The notes beneath the pieces were generated by a model. That model saw only the letters and a program-made list of their open reading frames with translations. It searched no databases and had not been told where the DNA came from. From Aliidiomarina celeris (GTDB lineage Bacteria; Pseudomonadota; Gammaproteobacteria; Enterobacterales; Alteromonadaceae): a stretch of DNA of 64,000 nt. Below are positions 39,508 to 49,183 of this stretch, one piece after another. A program made the position numbers and the translations under genes. The DNA is taken from the NCBI RefSeq assembly GCF_003316875.1, contig NZ_QMIL01000001.1, positions 826,205 through 890,204 on the forward strand. The letters are read 5' to 3'. Positions within the stretch are counted from its first letter, which is position 1. The number at the start of each line of letters is the position of its first letter.

Positions 39508-41250
39508 CTACCAACGGGCGTAGGCCATAAGCGCGCTTATGGAATGTTGCACGTAATCTATGCGTATGTGCCAGTTGTTCAGGTTGGAATGAAAACCGCC
39601 GTGGGCGCGCGCCGGATCGGCTAAATACATTTCCTTTTCATGCCAAATTTGGTTTTGCAGCTGGAACTTTAGCCCTGCCTCGGCGGCCGCGAGAATGGCG
39701 CCCACTTCGGCGGGCTCGCCGTGCTCTTTTAACAAGGTAGCGGCTGCCATTAACCCCTCTACCCGACACGCTGCAGGCGTGGTGCGCGGCGGTGAATACC
39801 ACCCACCCTGCCAATCGGCAACACGCATAGACCCTTCCGGCAAGGTGCTGTGCGCGCCACCATGTTGCGCCTGCAAAATAGCCTGCACCAGTTTGCGCGT
39901 ATGGGCTAAAAATAGCGGCTCCGGAAATTCTCGATAAACTTCGTTTAAGCCGTACAGCAACCAATGGTCGTGCTCCAGCTCACCAAGGCTTTTGCCATTG
40001 TCGCGCACATTAATCAACCAACGTGCGCCGGCTGCCGCAGCATTTTTCCAAAGCGGGTTAGCGTCAATACCATACAAACGCATCAACCCCAGAATAGCCT
40101 CGCCGGGGTAGTAATCCGACAAAAACGAACTGGCCTCGCCACTGGCTAAATCAAGCTTGTGCACACTAAATTGCCCGCTTTCGTTTTGGGTATTCACAAT
40201 CCACTGCGCCAAGCCACGAATGTCGGCTAGCAGCTCCTCACTCGGCGCTAATCGGTAGTAGTCTACCAGCGCGACAATCGCCAGCCCATTCCCACCCAAC
40301 TTGGCGGTGCCAAATTCGTTCATAATCAAGGTGCCCGGCCGCCACGGATCAGGCTCTATGTGTTTGCGTAAATAAGCCACGGCCCGGTGAATAGCCGCCA
40401 ACAACAAAGCCGCAGGCTCACTGCGCGTTTCGCTAGCCAGCATATCCAGCATCGACCACGTGGTGCCCGCATGGCGCACCATATTGTAGTCGTCGGGCTC
40501 TCGGTTCGGCCCCGACTGATACATGTACACATAAGCGCCATTGTCTCGCACCGATCGCGCCAAATACTGCGCGCCCGCCAGCGCCCGCTCTTTCGCAATC
40601 CGCTCATTAAAGGGAATGGTTTCTCTATGCCCGCGCACCAAGGGCACTACTTCACCGCTCGTTAACGCAAAGGCAGACGTAGTAAATAACCACCCTTTTT
40701 TCGGCGCCGCTTTTTCATAGTCGCGCGCGTTGGCAATGCGCTCACTCAAATGTTCGGCCAACACTGGGTAGTCAATACCAAAATCTTTGCGAATTAAACG
40801 ATAACGTAAGTTCTCTTCCGGTAGCCACGCGTTATTAAGGTCGCCTAAAGCCACGCCCAACAGCGACGGCTCCACAACCACTCGCTTATTCTTACGCAGT
40901 ACCTCGCCGCGTATCGGCATGGCTTCTACCAACATGTCAAACTTTGCGCGCACAGGGCTAAAACCAGCCGCCGTTTTAGCTTTTTCAAGCGCCGTTCGCA
41001 TCGTCGCTTCTATACCAATACTCAGCGCATTCGCCACCACATATTGGCCTGCGCCGTCACTCAAGGTAATAAACACACCCCGCAGCTGCCGGTCAGCACG
41101 CAGCCCAGCAGGAAAAGCCAACGGCTGAGCAGGTGCCATCATTAACGCGTTTTGTCGCGCATCAAAAAGTTCGCTTTGCAGCCAAGTGGCTAAAAGCTTA
41201 AGGTGCTCGCGCACAAAACCCTCACAAAACTGAATCGTATTCTCCGCCAT
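39508..41250 (-). CDS. Predicted alpha/alpha-toroid polysaccharide-active protein, substrate unknown
   Basis: A 580-residue soluble protein without signal peptide. The C-terminal two thirds have the repeating helical pattern of (alpha/alpha)6 toroid enzymes (glycoside hydrolases, epimerases): SMLDMLASETRSEPAALLLA, LGGNGLAIVALVDYYRL, SFLSDYYPGEAILGLMRLYG, ELEHDHWLLYGLNEVYREF, and the end NWHIRIDYVQHSISALMAY. The first 200 residues form a separate domain (RGVFITLSDG region, weakly like AMMECR1). The frame opens at 41301, but ATG at 41250 has AAAGGA ahead. Its place in a YjbEFH locus suggests modification or trimming of the exported polysaccharide; D-glucuronyl C5-epimerase-like activity is one option. 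I do not recognise the family with certainty. Confidence 0.55.
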   Translation of the reverse strand: MAENTIQFCEGFVREHLKLLATWLQSELFDARQNALMMAPAQPLAFPAGLRADRQLRGVFITLSDGAGQYVVANALSIGIEATMRTALEKAKTAAGFSPVRAKFDMLVEAMPIRGEVLRKNKRVVVEPSLLGVALGDLNNAWLPEENLRYRLIRKDFGIDYPVLAEHLSERIANARDYEKAAPKKGWLFTTSAFALTSGEVVPLVRGHRETIPFNERIAKERALAGAQYLARSVRDNGAYVYMYQSGPNREPDDYNMVRHAGTTWSMLDMLASETRSEPAALLLAAIHRAVAYLRKHIEPDPWRPGTLIMNEFGTAKLGGNGLAIVALVDYYRLAPSEELLADIRGLAQWIVNTQNESGQFSVHKLDLASGEASSFLSDYYPGEAILGLMRLYGIDANPLWKNAAAAGARWLINVRDNGKSLGELEHDHWLLYGLNEVYREFPEPLFLAHTRKLVQAILQAQHGGAHSTLPEGSMRVADWQGGWYSPPRTTPAACRVEGLMAAATLLKEHGEPAEVGAILAAAEAGLKFQLQNQIWHEKEMYLADPARAHGGFHSNLNNWHIRIDYVQHSISALMAYARW

Positions 41251-41370
41251 AGCAGGCATTCCTTTGTTATTATTTGTTGTTGCTGTTGCTGTTGCTGCCA
41301 TTAGTGTACGTTAAACCAATGGGCAGGCCTAAATTTTGTTTACGGCGAACACGCTCGGCAAAAAAAAGCC

Positions 41371-41397
41371 AAAAAAAACCCGCGATATACGCGGGTT
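41371..41397 (-). terminator. Intrinsic terminator of the yjbE-like gene
   Basis: Minus strand: AACCCGCG - TATAT - CGCGGGTT followed by eight T (41378-41371). It lies 38 bases past the stop of the poly-Asp protein. Confidence 0.85.
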
Positions 41398-41434
41398 CTT
41401 CAATACACGAGTGCTTTCACACTGTTAACAACAA

Positions 41435-41803
41435 TTAACCACCAGAGGTTACGGTTACTGTGGTTGTTGTCGTTGGCGGCGTGGTCACGGTTACCGTAGT
41501 GGTATCGTCATCATCGTCGTCATCGTCATCATCGTCGTCATCATCGTCATCGCCAGGAATGTCTTCGATAACGGCTGTTACGGTACCGTCGGCGGCAACA
41601 GCAACCACTGTTAACGCACCAGCAGCTATACCACTTAATGCTGCCGGGCCTAATTGACCAAGATTACTGAACACTTGAATCAGTTCACCCGTTTGGGTAT
41701 TCACAACCCCAAAGTTGCCTGCACCGCCGATTGTCGTTTGGGCTGAGGCCGGAGCCATCATTATCCCAAGCGCAGCGGCTACTGCAATTGAAATTTTCTT
41801 CAT
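41435..41803 (-). CDS. Small secreted poly-Asp protein, YjbE/GfcA-like
   Basis: A 122-residue exported protein. The start is ATG 41803 (AAAGGA ahead), giving the clean signal MKKISIAVAAALGIMMAPASA; the longer frame to 41887 is leader. After a short globular segment comes a run of 16 Asp (41504-41551) and a Thr/Val tail (TTTVTVTTPPTTTTTVTV). E. coli YjbE/GfcA is likewise a tiny secreted protein with a Thr-rich tail at the head of an exopolysaccharide operon, so this is its probable counterpart, placed here after yjbH. The Asp run may bind divalent cations or the polysaccharide. The repetitive GAT/GAC codons make length variation likely. Confidence 0.7.
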   Translation of the reverse strand: MKKISIAVAAALGIMMAPASAQTTIGGAGNFGVVNTQTGELIQVFSNLGQLGPAALSGIAAGALTVVAVAADGTVTAVIEDIPGDDDDDDDDDDDDDDDDTTTVTVTTPPTTTTTVTVTSGG

Positions 41804-41892
41804 AAGTAATTCCTTTGTTTCGAAACTTAGTTGACAGCCCGCTAAAGCTGTCTTGAGCTCAATGCTTGGGTTTTCCTCGCCAAGCACCCTTA

Positions 41893-41921
41893 ACTATCCG
41901 CCTTTACCGCCTGAAAATCAA
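41893..41921 (-). promoter_or_regulatory. Putative promoter and structured leader of the yjbE-like gene
   Basis: Minus strand: TTGATT (41921-41916), 17-base spacer, GATAGT (41898-41893). The leader that follows can form two small hairpins, TGCTTGG/CCAAGCA and GACAGC/GCTGTC, before the ribosome-binding site. By eye only. Confidence 0.4.
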
Positions 41922-42018
41922 GCGTTTTACATTATCTTTGTACGCCGCGCGTTAAACCGGTAAGCGCTGCATTGCAGCGCCTACGTACCGCGCCTACGCC
42001 AAACCATCGCCGTATGCG

Positions 42019-45000
42019 TTACCGGTTGTAAAACGGGGCACGTACGTCTGTTGCGGGGTACAGGCCTATTTTACGGTGCAGCGGTTGGCCGCCGTCGCGA
42101 GAAAGCGGCACCCAAGTTACGCTCACCCGGTCGCGCGTTGGCAACACGCTCATTAAGTCGAACGGTATGCTAATAAACACGCCCTTGGTAAAGCTACCTT
42201 CGCCATATTCCGCAGACGACACATTGGTTAAATTGGCAAACGCTCCAATAATTACCCCGCTCTTAAATCGACGCTGCGCTTGCAAGGCCACACCCGTGTC
42301 TTTCGCCAAGAACCGGCCTACGCCTACTTGCAGCATGGAGTCTTCTAACCATGGCATTTGGTAATACATGGTGGCAAAGCCGGTTACCACGTTATAGTCG
42401 CGGAAGCCGAAGCCGCCGTTAAAGTCACGCTGTTTGGCATAGTTTAGGTCTACCCCAAAGGCAAACGGCGAATCCAGCGGCCGCCACAATACTTCACCGC
42501 CCACACCACCGTACATGCGCTCAAACAAGCCGGCATAGGCTAAGCCGTACACCGAGTCGCTAAACTGGTGAAAATACGACGCTTGGAACGAGTCTATCCA
42601 TAAGTCGTTGAGCATGTATTCTCGCACGTAGGTTCGCACACGTGGCAAGGGCAAAAAGTCGAATGCGTCTACGGTAAAGTTAAACTCGTCGAAGTTGTTG
42701 GCTATGTTTAAGCCCACTTCGGCGCGCAGCCACAATTTTTCTGTGAGCCAATGGCTTGCCGACCCTTTTAAGCCCAGCTGATAAAACTGGAAGCTTTCCG
42801 GCGCGCCTAAGTCTTGGTCTAAAAACGGTTGAAACGCAAAATTCGGCGAGAACCGATACGGCTGGTTAGCCACCCAGCTTGGGTCGTCCCAGTCCGGTCT
42901 CGGTGCAGGCTCTACCCGCTCGAAGGTTTCCACTGCGTCTTCGGGGCGTTTACCCGGCACTTGGTTACGAATATACGCACGGAAGCGCTCAGCGTTCACC
43001 TTAGTCGACACCATCGGTATAAACAGCTCTTGATGGGCAATTTCATAGGTGTGCACACTTTCCGGTAACTCCGCGGCCATCACCCGGAACGCACGATCAA
43101 GCGCTTCGTTGTTGTCGCGATAACGCACCGGGTTTACAAACGCAGTAACCACTTCACCCTGCTCGTCTTCGGTTACGGTGTAACGGTTCGACCCATACGC
43201 ATTTTGGCGGCGCATATTGCGGGTCATGGTATTCCAGCGCACGTCGGCAAGGCTCTCGGCACGCGGCGGCGTGGGGGGTGTTTTGTCGCGCTCTAACTTA
43301 ATTTGGCTCAGCTCATTTACATTGGTGCGCAAAGTAATACCAAACGTAAAGGTGTCGCCACGCTCCACCGCAAATTGCAAATCCAGCCAATCATTCACCC
43401 GATAAAACATACCCAAGTTCACCGGCGAGCTTGGAGTCATATCCACCTTAGCGAATTCTTGCGAGTAGTCATTACCCTCGAGTTCTAACTTCAAACGCAA
43501 ACCAGGAAATGGCGTTTGGTACTCTACACCGCCAAAAATTGCAGCGGGACCGGTAAACCATTTTTCGGTTTCTGGAATACCTCCTCTCCCCGAAAAGTCA
43601 GAAGAATCGTAGTTCCTATCGCAGTATCTATCACTCACTTCACAGAATGGATTAATGAAACTGTCCCGGGTACCAAGTCGCCCAAATCCAACACCCAAAG
43701 TAAAGTCCAGCGGTCCCCAGCGCTTACTGGCGGCGACATACTCGTCGCTGAAAAGGCCTGTGCCTGCAAAATCGCGTAGCCCAACTGAAAGCTCAGGTCG
43801 CCACTCGCTTTCCTTTAGTATACGAACTTTCAAATCGAACCCCTTATCGGTATAGATGTTATCGCCACTAAATCCGGGAAACGCACTATAGCGAGCACTT
43901 GGCACACGAGTGTAAAAACCTCCCACTTCAAGCCAAGGAAAGGCTTGTAAATGGGCATTGTAACGGCGGTATTCCTGCATGTCGGAATACGAAAGAGTTA
44001 ACTCGCCTTCGGGCGCCATGCGGGCTGTCGGTGTTTGAATAAGGCCAATGGAGCCATAGTTCGAGCGCGACGGCGACAGGTCGAGCCGCTCCCAGTGCAA
44101 CACGTCGGGTATGCGGCGCTCCGCGGTGGCTTCTACACGGTTATCCATCAATTCAGCGCTGGGGTCGAGCCAAAAATGTTCGAACACGGCCGCAACGCGC
44201 TGGTTAATGCCGCGGAATTTACGCGGTAACTTAGGTTCGTTAAAACCGACGATCAACAAGTCGCCCGGCATCATGTGGCGTGCGCGCGCGTTATGCATAC
44301 CCCAAGGCACCTCAATAGGTGCTTCGGCGGGCGCAATATAGTGGGCAGTGCTGGTATTTGCGTCGGGCCATAACACCCCGTTGCTTTCGTGTGCAAACAA
44401 GTAACCGCGCACAGTTTGCTGCGAATAAATGCGCTGTTTACCGTGGCTACGGGTTAACCCGTACACGTAAAAATGCGGATCACGCGCGGGCAAGGTTAAA
44501 TGGTAAACCCCCAACGGCAGTTGCGGGTTGTCTTCTAAAAATAAACGGCTGGCACCCAACTGGGGTACACCAAAGGGTTGCCATGCCACTAAAATATTAC
44601 TCAGTTGCTGCACTAAAGAGGCGGCCTGCGCTGCGCGCTCGCGCTCACCACGTACTAAAAAGTGGTCGGCCAATGCCATCAGTTCTTCAATTACGGCGTC
44701 GCGGTTTGCTTCCAGCGCTTGGTGCTCGCTGCCTTCGCCCGCTACCATGGCCAGCCGAGCATTCGGCCAGTAGATGTCGAGGGGCTGTAAACCCAGCTCA
44801 CCCTCCCACTGGTCGAGCGCGGTATTTAACACCTCGCTCATACGCACATTGGCGTTAAATTCCATGGTAAAGGTGTCGTTCACTACCACGCGCACCGTAT
44901 TATAACTGCGTTCAGTGCTCGAACGGTTCTCTTGCGCCTGCGCAACAGAAAAACAGCTGGCCGCCAGCGCCAAAAACGCTAACGCTACCCATGACCGAAG

Positions 45001-45021
45001 CTCTTTTTTATTAATTCCCAT
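42019..45021 (-). CDS. yjbH: GfcC-YjbH fusion: exopolysaccharide outer-membrane export protein
   Basis: A 1000-residue exported protein; E. coli YjbH/GfcD has about 700. Residues 1-29 are a signal peptide. Residues about 35-285 match the pattern of GfcC/YjbG: PLDIYWPNARLAM, a coiled helical part with QLSNILVAWQPFG, PLGVYHLTLPARDP, QTVRGYLFA, and the ending DLLIVGFNEPKLPRKFRGIN. From about 315 on comes YjbH proper (NYGSIGLIQTPTARMAPEG, WLEVGGFYTRVPS, ending in outer-membrane barrel strands). In E. coli these are two neighbouring genes whose products act together in polysaccharide secretion. The start overlaps yjbF by 11 bases, so translation is coupled. No separate gfcC was seen nearby. Confidence 0.85.
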   Translation of the reverse strand: MGINKKELRSWVALAFLALAASCFSVAQAQENRSSTERSYNTVRVVVNDTFTMEFNANVRMSEVLNTALDQWEGELGLQPLDIYWPNARLAMVAGEGSEHQALEANRDAVIEELMALADHFLVRGERERAAQAASLVQQLSNILVAWQPFGVPQLGASRLFLEDNPQLPLGVYHLTLPARDPHFYVYGLTRSHGKQRIYSQQTVRGYLFAHESNGVLWPDANTSTAHYIAPAEAPIEVPWGMHNARARHMMPGDLLIVGFNEPKLPRKFRGINQRVAAVFEHFWLDPSAELMDNRVEATAERRIPDVLHWERLDLSPSRSNYGSIGLIQTPTARMAPEGELTLSYSDMQEYRRYNAHLQAFPWLEVGGFYTRVPSARYSAFPGFSGDNIYTDKGFDLKVRILKESEWRPELSVGLRDFAGTGLFSDEYVAASKRWGPLDFTLGVGFGRLGTRDSFINPFCEVSDRYCDRNYDSSDFSGRGGIPETEKWFTGPAAIFGGVEYQTPFPGLRLKLELEGNDYSQEFAKVDMTPSSPVNLGMFYRVNDWLDLQFAVERGDTFTFGITLRTNVNELSQIKLERDKTPPTPPRAESLADVRWNTMTRNMRRQNAYGSNRYTVTEDEQGEVVTAFVNPVRYRDNNEALDRAFRVMAAELPESVHTYEIAHQELFIPMVSTKVNAERFRAYIRNQVPGKRPEDAVETFERVEPAPRPDWDDPSWVANQPYRFSPNFAFQPFLDQDLGAPESFQFYQLGLKGSASHWLTEKLWLRAEVGLNIANNFDEFNFTVDAFDFLPLPRVRTYVREYMLNDLWIDSFQASYFHQFSDSVYGLAYAGLFERMYGGVGGEVLWRPLDSPFAFGVDLNYAKQRDFNGGFGFRDYNVVTGFATMYYQMPWLEDSMLQVGVGRFLAKDTGVALQAQRRFKSGVIIGAFANLTNVSSAEYGEGSFTKGVFISIPFDLMSVLPTRDRVSVTWVPLSRDGGQPLHRKIGLYPATDVRAPFYNR

Positions 45022-45745
45022 CTCGGCCCATCCACTTCAGTTGCGTCAGTTCAATAGCATTGGTGTGCGGCATCATGGTTTGTTTGCTCTTTACCACGTG
45101 GCCGTCTGGCTCTATCCAAAACTGGTTGGTAAACGGCTGCCGGGCAAATACAAATCGGCCAGTTTCTTCTATTCTGTACACCAGTTTTTCATCGCCGTTT
45201 GGCAATACCATTAACTCTGGGCCAAACTTTTCAAATTCAGAAATAAGCGTTTCTGTGCCGGTAAGCGCCGCCGAGCCCTTGCCGGTCATATCAATTTGTC
45301 GCACCCATTGGCTCGCGCAGCGCGAAGGCATGCGCACAATGCAGCGCAGCGGGTCTTCGGCAATGTTCGACATAGCAATAAGGTTCATGGCTAAGCCACT
45401 GGTGGTTACAATGCGCGCATATTCCGTAGAAAAGCTTTGCCGCCCGCCGGCTATCCAGCTTAACCGCGGTATTTCGGTGGTTTGGTCGGCAAAACCGAGC
45501 AGCACGACCGTACGCGGTGCTCCTTCAATTTGGCCATAAAAAGCAGTAACCGGTAAGTTGTCTATTTGCTCTTGGCTGTATTCTGCGTCGGAGCGATCTT
45601 GCAAAAAGTATTGCCAGGTACGTTGCACGTCGTAGGTTATGTTTGAACAGCCCGCCAACAGCACAGCTACTATGGAAGCCAGCCCAAACGCAGTAAGCGG
45701 CCGAGTGGCCGCCTTAAGCTTTTTTAACAGTGTGAATTTTTTCAA
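45011..45745 (-). CDS. yjbF: YjbF/GfcB family lipoprotein
   Basis: A 244-residue lipoprotein with a long signal region and the lipobox LLAGC (about Cys33). The body has YjbF features: GQIEGAPRTVVLLGF, WIAGGRQSFSTEYARIV and TSGLAMNL. The family is part of the Yjb/Gfc exopolysaccharide system and sits in the outer membrane beside YjbH. The only plausible start is TTG at 45745, with AAAAGG ahead; no ATG or GTG precedes the lipobox in frame, so translation may be weak. It overlaps yjbH by 11 bases. Confidence 0.85.
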   Translation of the reverse strand: MKKFTLLKKLKAATRPLTAFGLASIVAVLLAGCSNITYDVQRTWQYFLQDRSDAEYSQEQIDNLPVTAFYGQIEGAPRTVVLLGFADQTTEIPRLSWIAGGRQSFSTEYARIVTTSGLAMNLIAMSNIAEDPLRCIVRMPSRCASQWVRQIDMTGKGSAALTGTETLISEFEKFGPELMVLPNGDEKLVYRIEETGRFVFARQPFTNQFWIEPDGHVVKSKQTMMPHTNAIELTQLKWMGRDGN

Positions 45746-45787
45746 CGCAAGCGCCTTTTGTTTTTAATCGTTTAGCCTGAACTATAC

Positions 45788-46954
45788 TCAATCCGAATTA
45801 AACAAGTCTCGGGTGTACACTTTATCAGCCACGCTCTCTAGCTCTTTCGCCATACGGTTCGACACAATAACATCGGCTTCGGCTTTAAAGGCTTCTAGAT
45901 CACGAATTACCCGCGACTTGTAAAATTCATTCTCGGTTAGTACGGGCTCATACACAATTACTTCAACGCCTTTCGCTTTAATGCGCTTCATTACGCCTTG
46001 TATGGCGGAGGCTCTAAAGTTGTCGGAGCCGGTTTTCATTACCAACCTGTAAATACCCACTACTTTCGGGTTGCGGCGTAAAATAGACTCGGCAATAAAG
46101 TCTTTGCGCGTACGGTTGGCGTCTACCACGGCCTGAATTAAGTTCTGTGGTACATCATTATAGTTGGCCAAAAGCTGTTTGGTGTCTTTGGGTAAGCAGT
46201 ACCCCCCATAACCAAAGCTAGGGTTGTTGTAGTGGTTCCCAATACGCGGGTCTAGCCCTACGCCCTCAATCACTTGTTTCGCGTCTAGCCCATGTAATTC
46301 GGCATAAGTGTCGAGCTCGTTAAAATAGGCAACCCGCAGCGCCAAATAGGTATTGGAAAACAGCTTAATGGCTTCGGCTTCGGTACTGTCAACAAAAAGC
46401 ACCGGCACGTCTTTTTTTACTGCACCCTGCACCAATAAATGGGCAAAGGTTTCGGCGCGCTCAGAGCGCTCGCCCACAATAATACGCGAAGGGTACAGGT
46501 TGTCGTATAACGCTTTGCCTTCGCGCAAAAACTCTGGCGAGAAAACGATATTGTTAGAGCCTAAACGTTCACGCGCTTCGCGCGTAAAACCCACCGGCAC
46601 GGTGGACTTAATCACCATCATAGCATTGGGGTTAAAGGTTTTTACTTGTTCAATTACTGCTTCAACCGAGCGGGTATTAAAAAAGTTATGTACTGGGTCA
46701 TAATCTGTCGGTGTCGCAATAATAACAATATCTGCGCCGGTGTAAGCCTCTTCTGCATTTAAAGTGGCACGGAAATTAAGCGCTTTTTCCGCTAAAAACT
46801 GTTCTATCTCGGTGTCTTCAATCGGCGACTGGCCTTTGTTTAGCATTTCTACTTTTTCAGGCACTATGTCGACCGCAATCACTTCATTGTGCTGCGCCAA
46901 TAACATGGCGTTAGAAAGGCCTACATAACCCGTGCCGGCAACTGCTATTTTCAT
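45788..46954 (-). CDS. ugd: UDP-glucose 6-dehydrogenase
   Basis: A 388-residue enzyme oxidising UDP-glucose to UDP-glucuronate with two NAD+. [13 protein letters not shown] is the NAD site, and the catalytic Cys is in [13 protein letters not shown]. It resembles the E. coli Ugd type. It provides glucuronate for the polysaccharide, consistent with an acidic exopolymer and with the possible C5-epimerase downstream. Confidence 0.96.
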   Translation of the reverse strand: MKIAVAGTGYVGLSNAMLLAQHNEVIAVDIVPEKVEMLNKGQSPIEDTEIEQFLAEKALNFRATLNAEEAYTGADIVIIATPTDYDPVHNFFNTRSVEAVIEQVKTFNPNAMMVIKSTVPVGFTREARERLGSNNIVFSPEFLREGKALYDNLYPSRIIVGERSERAETFAHLLVQGAVKKDVPVLFVDSTEAEAIKLFSNTYLALRVAYFNELDTYAELHGLDAKQVIEGVGLDPRIGNHYNNPSFGYGGYCLPKDTKQLLANYNDVPQNLIQAVVDANRTRKDFIAESILRRNPKVVGIYRLVMKTGSDNFRASAIQGVMKRIKAKGVEVIVYEPVLTENEFYKSRVIRDLEAFKAEADVIVSNRMAKELESVADKVYTRDLFNSD

Positions 46955-46969
46955 TATTCGGTAGTTCCC

Positions 46970-47986
46970 TTAACTTTTATATCCATCTGGATTTTTCGAT
47001 TGCCAATTCCAAGTGTCACGCATCATTTCTACTAACCCGAGCTGTGCTTCCCAGCCTAGTTCTTGTTTCGCAAGCGTAGTATCGGCATAACATACGGCGA
47101 TATCGCCAGGCCGCCGAGGCACTATGGTGTAAGGCACTTCCTGCTTACTAGCTGCCTCGAACGCTTTAACCATGTCCAGTACTGAGTAACCTAAACCAGT
47201 GCCGAGGTTGTGAACAAAGCACCCTGTTCTTTTTTCAAGAAATTCGAGCGCTCTTAAGTGTCCTTTTGCAAGATCGACAACATGAATGTAATCACGCACA
47301 CCTGTCCCATCAGGTGTTGAATAGTCGTTTCCATAAACTTGTAGAGCCGGTAATTTACCAATTGCGACCTGCGATACATAAGGTACTAGGTTATTCGGAA
47401 TACCGTTTGGGTCTTCCCCAATTAACCCCGATTCATGGGCGCCAACAGGGTTAAAATAACGCAGCAATGAAATGCTCCACTCGCTATCAGCGCGGCAAAC
47501 ATCTTGCAATATGCGTTCAACCATATATTTGCTAGTACCGTAAGGGTTAGTGGTGCCACCAGTAGGCGCCAATTCGGTAATCGGCATTTGCTCTGGCTCA
47601 CCATACACAGTAGCAGATGAGCTAAATACCAAGCGTTTAACACCCGCAGCACTCATGGCTTTAACTAAGTTAAGTGTTCCTACCACGTTGTTTTCAAAAT
47701 ACATTACCGGTTTAGCAACACTTTCCCCTACAGCTTTTAAACCAGCAAAGTGAATTACTGCACTAAACTGATGATCCGCAAAAACCTTGCTTAGTGTCGC
47801 CTCACAGCGAATATCACCTTCAATTAACGTAAGTTTTTTTCTGGTAATTGCTTCAACCCGCACCAAACTTTCGCGAGAGCTATTGCTAAAGTTATCAAGC
47901 ACCACAACTTGGTGGCCTTGTTCAAGCAACTGCACAACAGTGTGTGAACCGATATAGCCGGCTCCGCCGGTAACTAAAATACTCAT
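46970..47986 (-). CDS. galE: UDP-glucose 4-epimerase
   Basis: A 338-residue extended SDR interconverting UDP-glucose and UDP-galactose. [10 protein letters not shown] starts the protein; the [10 protein letters not shown] and YGTSKYMVE (Tyr-x3-Lys) motifs are in place, with [15 protein letters not shown] specific for GalE. The open frame runs to 48136, but ATG 47986 is preceded by AAGGGG and overlaps the stop of the WecA-type gene (ATGA), showing coupling. Confidence 0.96.
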   Translation of the reverse strand: MSILVTGGAGYIGSHTVVQLLEQGHQVVVLDNFSNSSRESLVRVEAITRKKLTLIEGDIRCEATLSKVFADHQFSAVIHFAGLKAVGESVAKPVMYFENNVVGTLNLVKAMSAAGVKRLVFSSSATVYGEPEQMPITELAPTGGTTNPYGTSKYMVERILQDVCRADSEWSISLLRYFNPVGAHESGLIGEDPNGIPNNLVPYVSQVAIGKLPALQVYGNDYSTPDGTGVRDYIHVVDLAKGHLRALEFLEKRTGCFVHNLGTGLGYSVLDMVKAFEAASKQEVPYTIVPRRPGDIAVCYADTTLAKQELGWEAQLGLVEMMRDTWNWQSKNPDGYKS

Positions 47987-49089
47987 GATATCCCCTTGAA
48001 CCTTCGCACCAAGGTTACCAAGCGCCAACTGTATTTCAAGCACAGCAGATAAATAGCGAATACCGCAAAGTATGCTGCTAATACAATGGGCTCTGCAATT
48101 TGCTGCGCTTCCAGCCAAATACCAACAAACATCCACCAGGCAGCAGAGCCCACAATAATAAGCAGTGCCTCACGTGAGGAAAAACCAGCGCGCATAAAAA
48201 TGTGGTGTAAATGATTTCTGTCAGGCTTAAATGGGTTCTGTTTTTTTACAATACGGCGAACCATAATACCCAGCATATCCATTAATGGAATGGTAATTAG
48301 CCATAACACCGCTACAGGGCGAATAGGATGGCTTTCTACTAAATCAAATAACACCGATGCTCTAAGCGAAAACGCTTCTGTTAATGCTGGGTTAGTGAGT
48401 AAGGCTAGTATCCAAACAATAGAAAGCCCTATGAACATAGAACCTGCATCACCCATAAACACTTTTTTGAGCTTGGTTTCATTTGTTTGTAGGTTCAACA
48501 CTAAATAGGGTATTAACGCGAACACAAACGAAAGCGCAAATACGAACGGTATGGCCAACCCAGCCATCCACGATAGAATGCAAATACCAACAAAAGCAAC
48601 AAGTGAAAGCCCGCCTAATAGGCCATCAATACCATCAACCATGTTGTATGCGTTCATCGCTGTCATGATGGCTAATACAGTAAATATCCCACCTAAAACG
48701 CCCAGCTCTATTTCACCAAAACCAAGCACATTGCCTAACGTGCTAATTTCTACCCCACCCACAAACACAATAATACTTGATGCCAGTATCTGCATTACGA
48801 TGCGCAAGCGCACGCTTAAATCAAACTTATCATCTAATACACCGGTGGTAACCATAAGCGATGAAGCAATCACCAATGCAAGTAACGTAGAGTTCCACTC
48901 AAAATAATACAGCCACACACTCAGCAAAGATGTGGCAATAGCTAAACCACCAATAAGTGGAATTTCACCATTATGCTGCTTACGCGCACATGGCTTATCT
49001 ACCAGTCCAATATGAGCTGATATAGGGAGCAAAATTAGTAAAAGGGTCCATGCTACAATGGACGAGGTTAAGATTATTAGAAATACCAT
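47983..49089 (-). CDS. wecA: WecA-type polyprenyl-phosphate sugar-1-phosphate transferase
   Basis: A 368-residue membrane protein with about eleven helices that starts a polysaccharide repeat by moving GlcNAc-1-phosphate (or a related sugar phosphate) from UDP-sugar to undecaprenyl phosphate. Family motifs: [28 protein letters not shown] and the C-terminal DRNHLHH loop typical of WecA. It depends on the same lipid carrier that the PopT protein recycles. Coupled to galE by a 4-base overlap. Confidence 0.93.
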   Translation of the reverse strand: MVFLIILTSSIVAWTLLLILLPISAHIGLVDKPCARKQHNGEIPLIGGLAIATSLLSVWLYYFEWNSTLLALVIASSLMVTTGVLDDKFDLSVRLRIVMQILASSIIVFVGGVEISTLGNVLGFGEIELGVLGGIFTVLAIMTAMNAYNMVDGIDGLLGGLSLVAFVGICILSWMAGLAIPFVFALSFVFALIPYLVLNLQTNETKLKKVFMGDAGSMFIGLSIVWILALLTNPALTEAFSLRASVLFDLVESHPIRPVAVLWLITIPLMDMLGIMVRRIVKKQNPFKPDRNHLHHIFMRAGFSSREALLIIVGSAAWWMFVGIWLEAQQIAEPIVLAAYFAVFAIYLLCLKYSWRLVTLVRRFKGIS

Positions 49090-49183
49090 GTTTTCTCTTT
49101 ACGGATAAAGTTGAGTGTCAACACAGCCAATCAATTTCTCCAGAATTAACATTTTGAATTGAGAAAAAGCCGCTCAGCTACAA

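Noticed and set aside
41460-41657. Plus-strand frame with a poly-Ser run opposite the poly-Asp gene
   Set aside because: It is the antisense reading of the GAT/GAC repeat; the minus-strand frame has a signal peptide and ribosome-binding site.
41964-41980. GCGCTGC/GCAGCGC palindrome after the yjbH stop as a terminator
   Set aside because: It is only 7 bp and no T-run follows on the minus strand.
48983-49183. Possible extra small gene between the WecA- and WecG-type genes
   Set aside because: The 94-base gap at 49090-49183 has no open frame with a ribosome-binding site.
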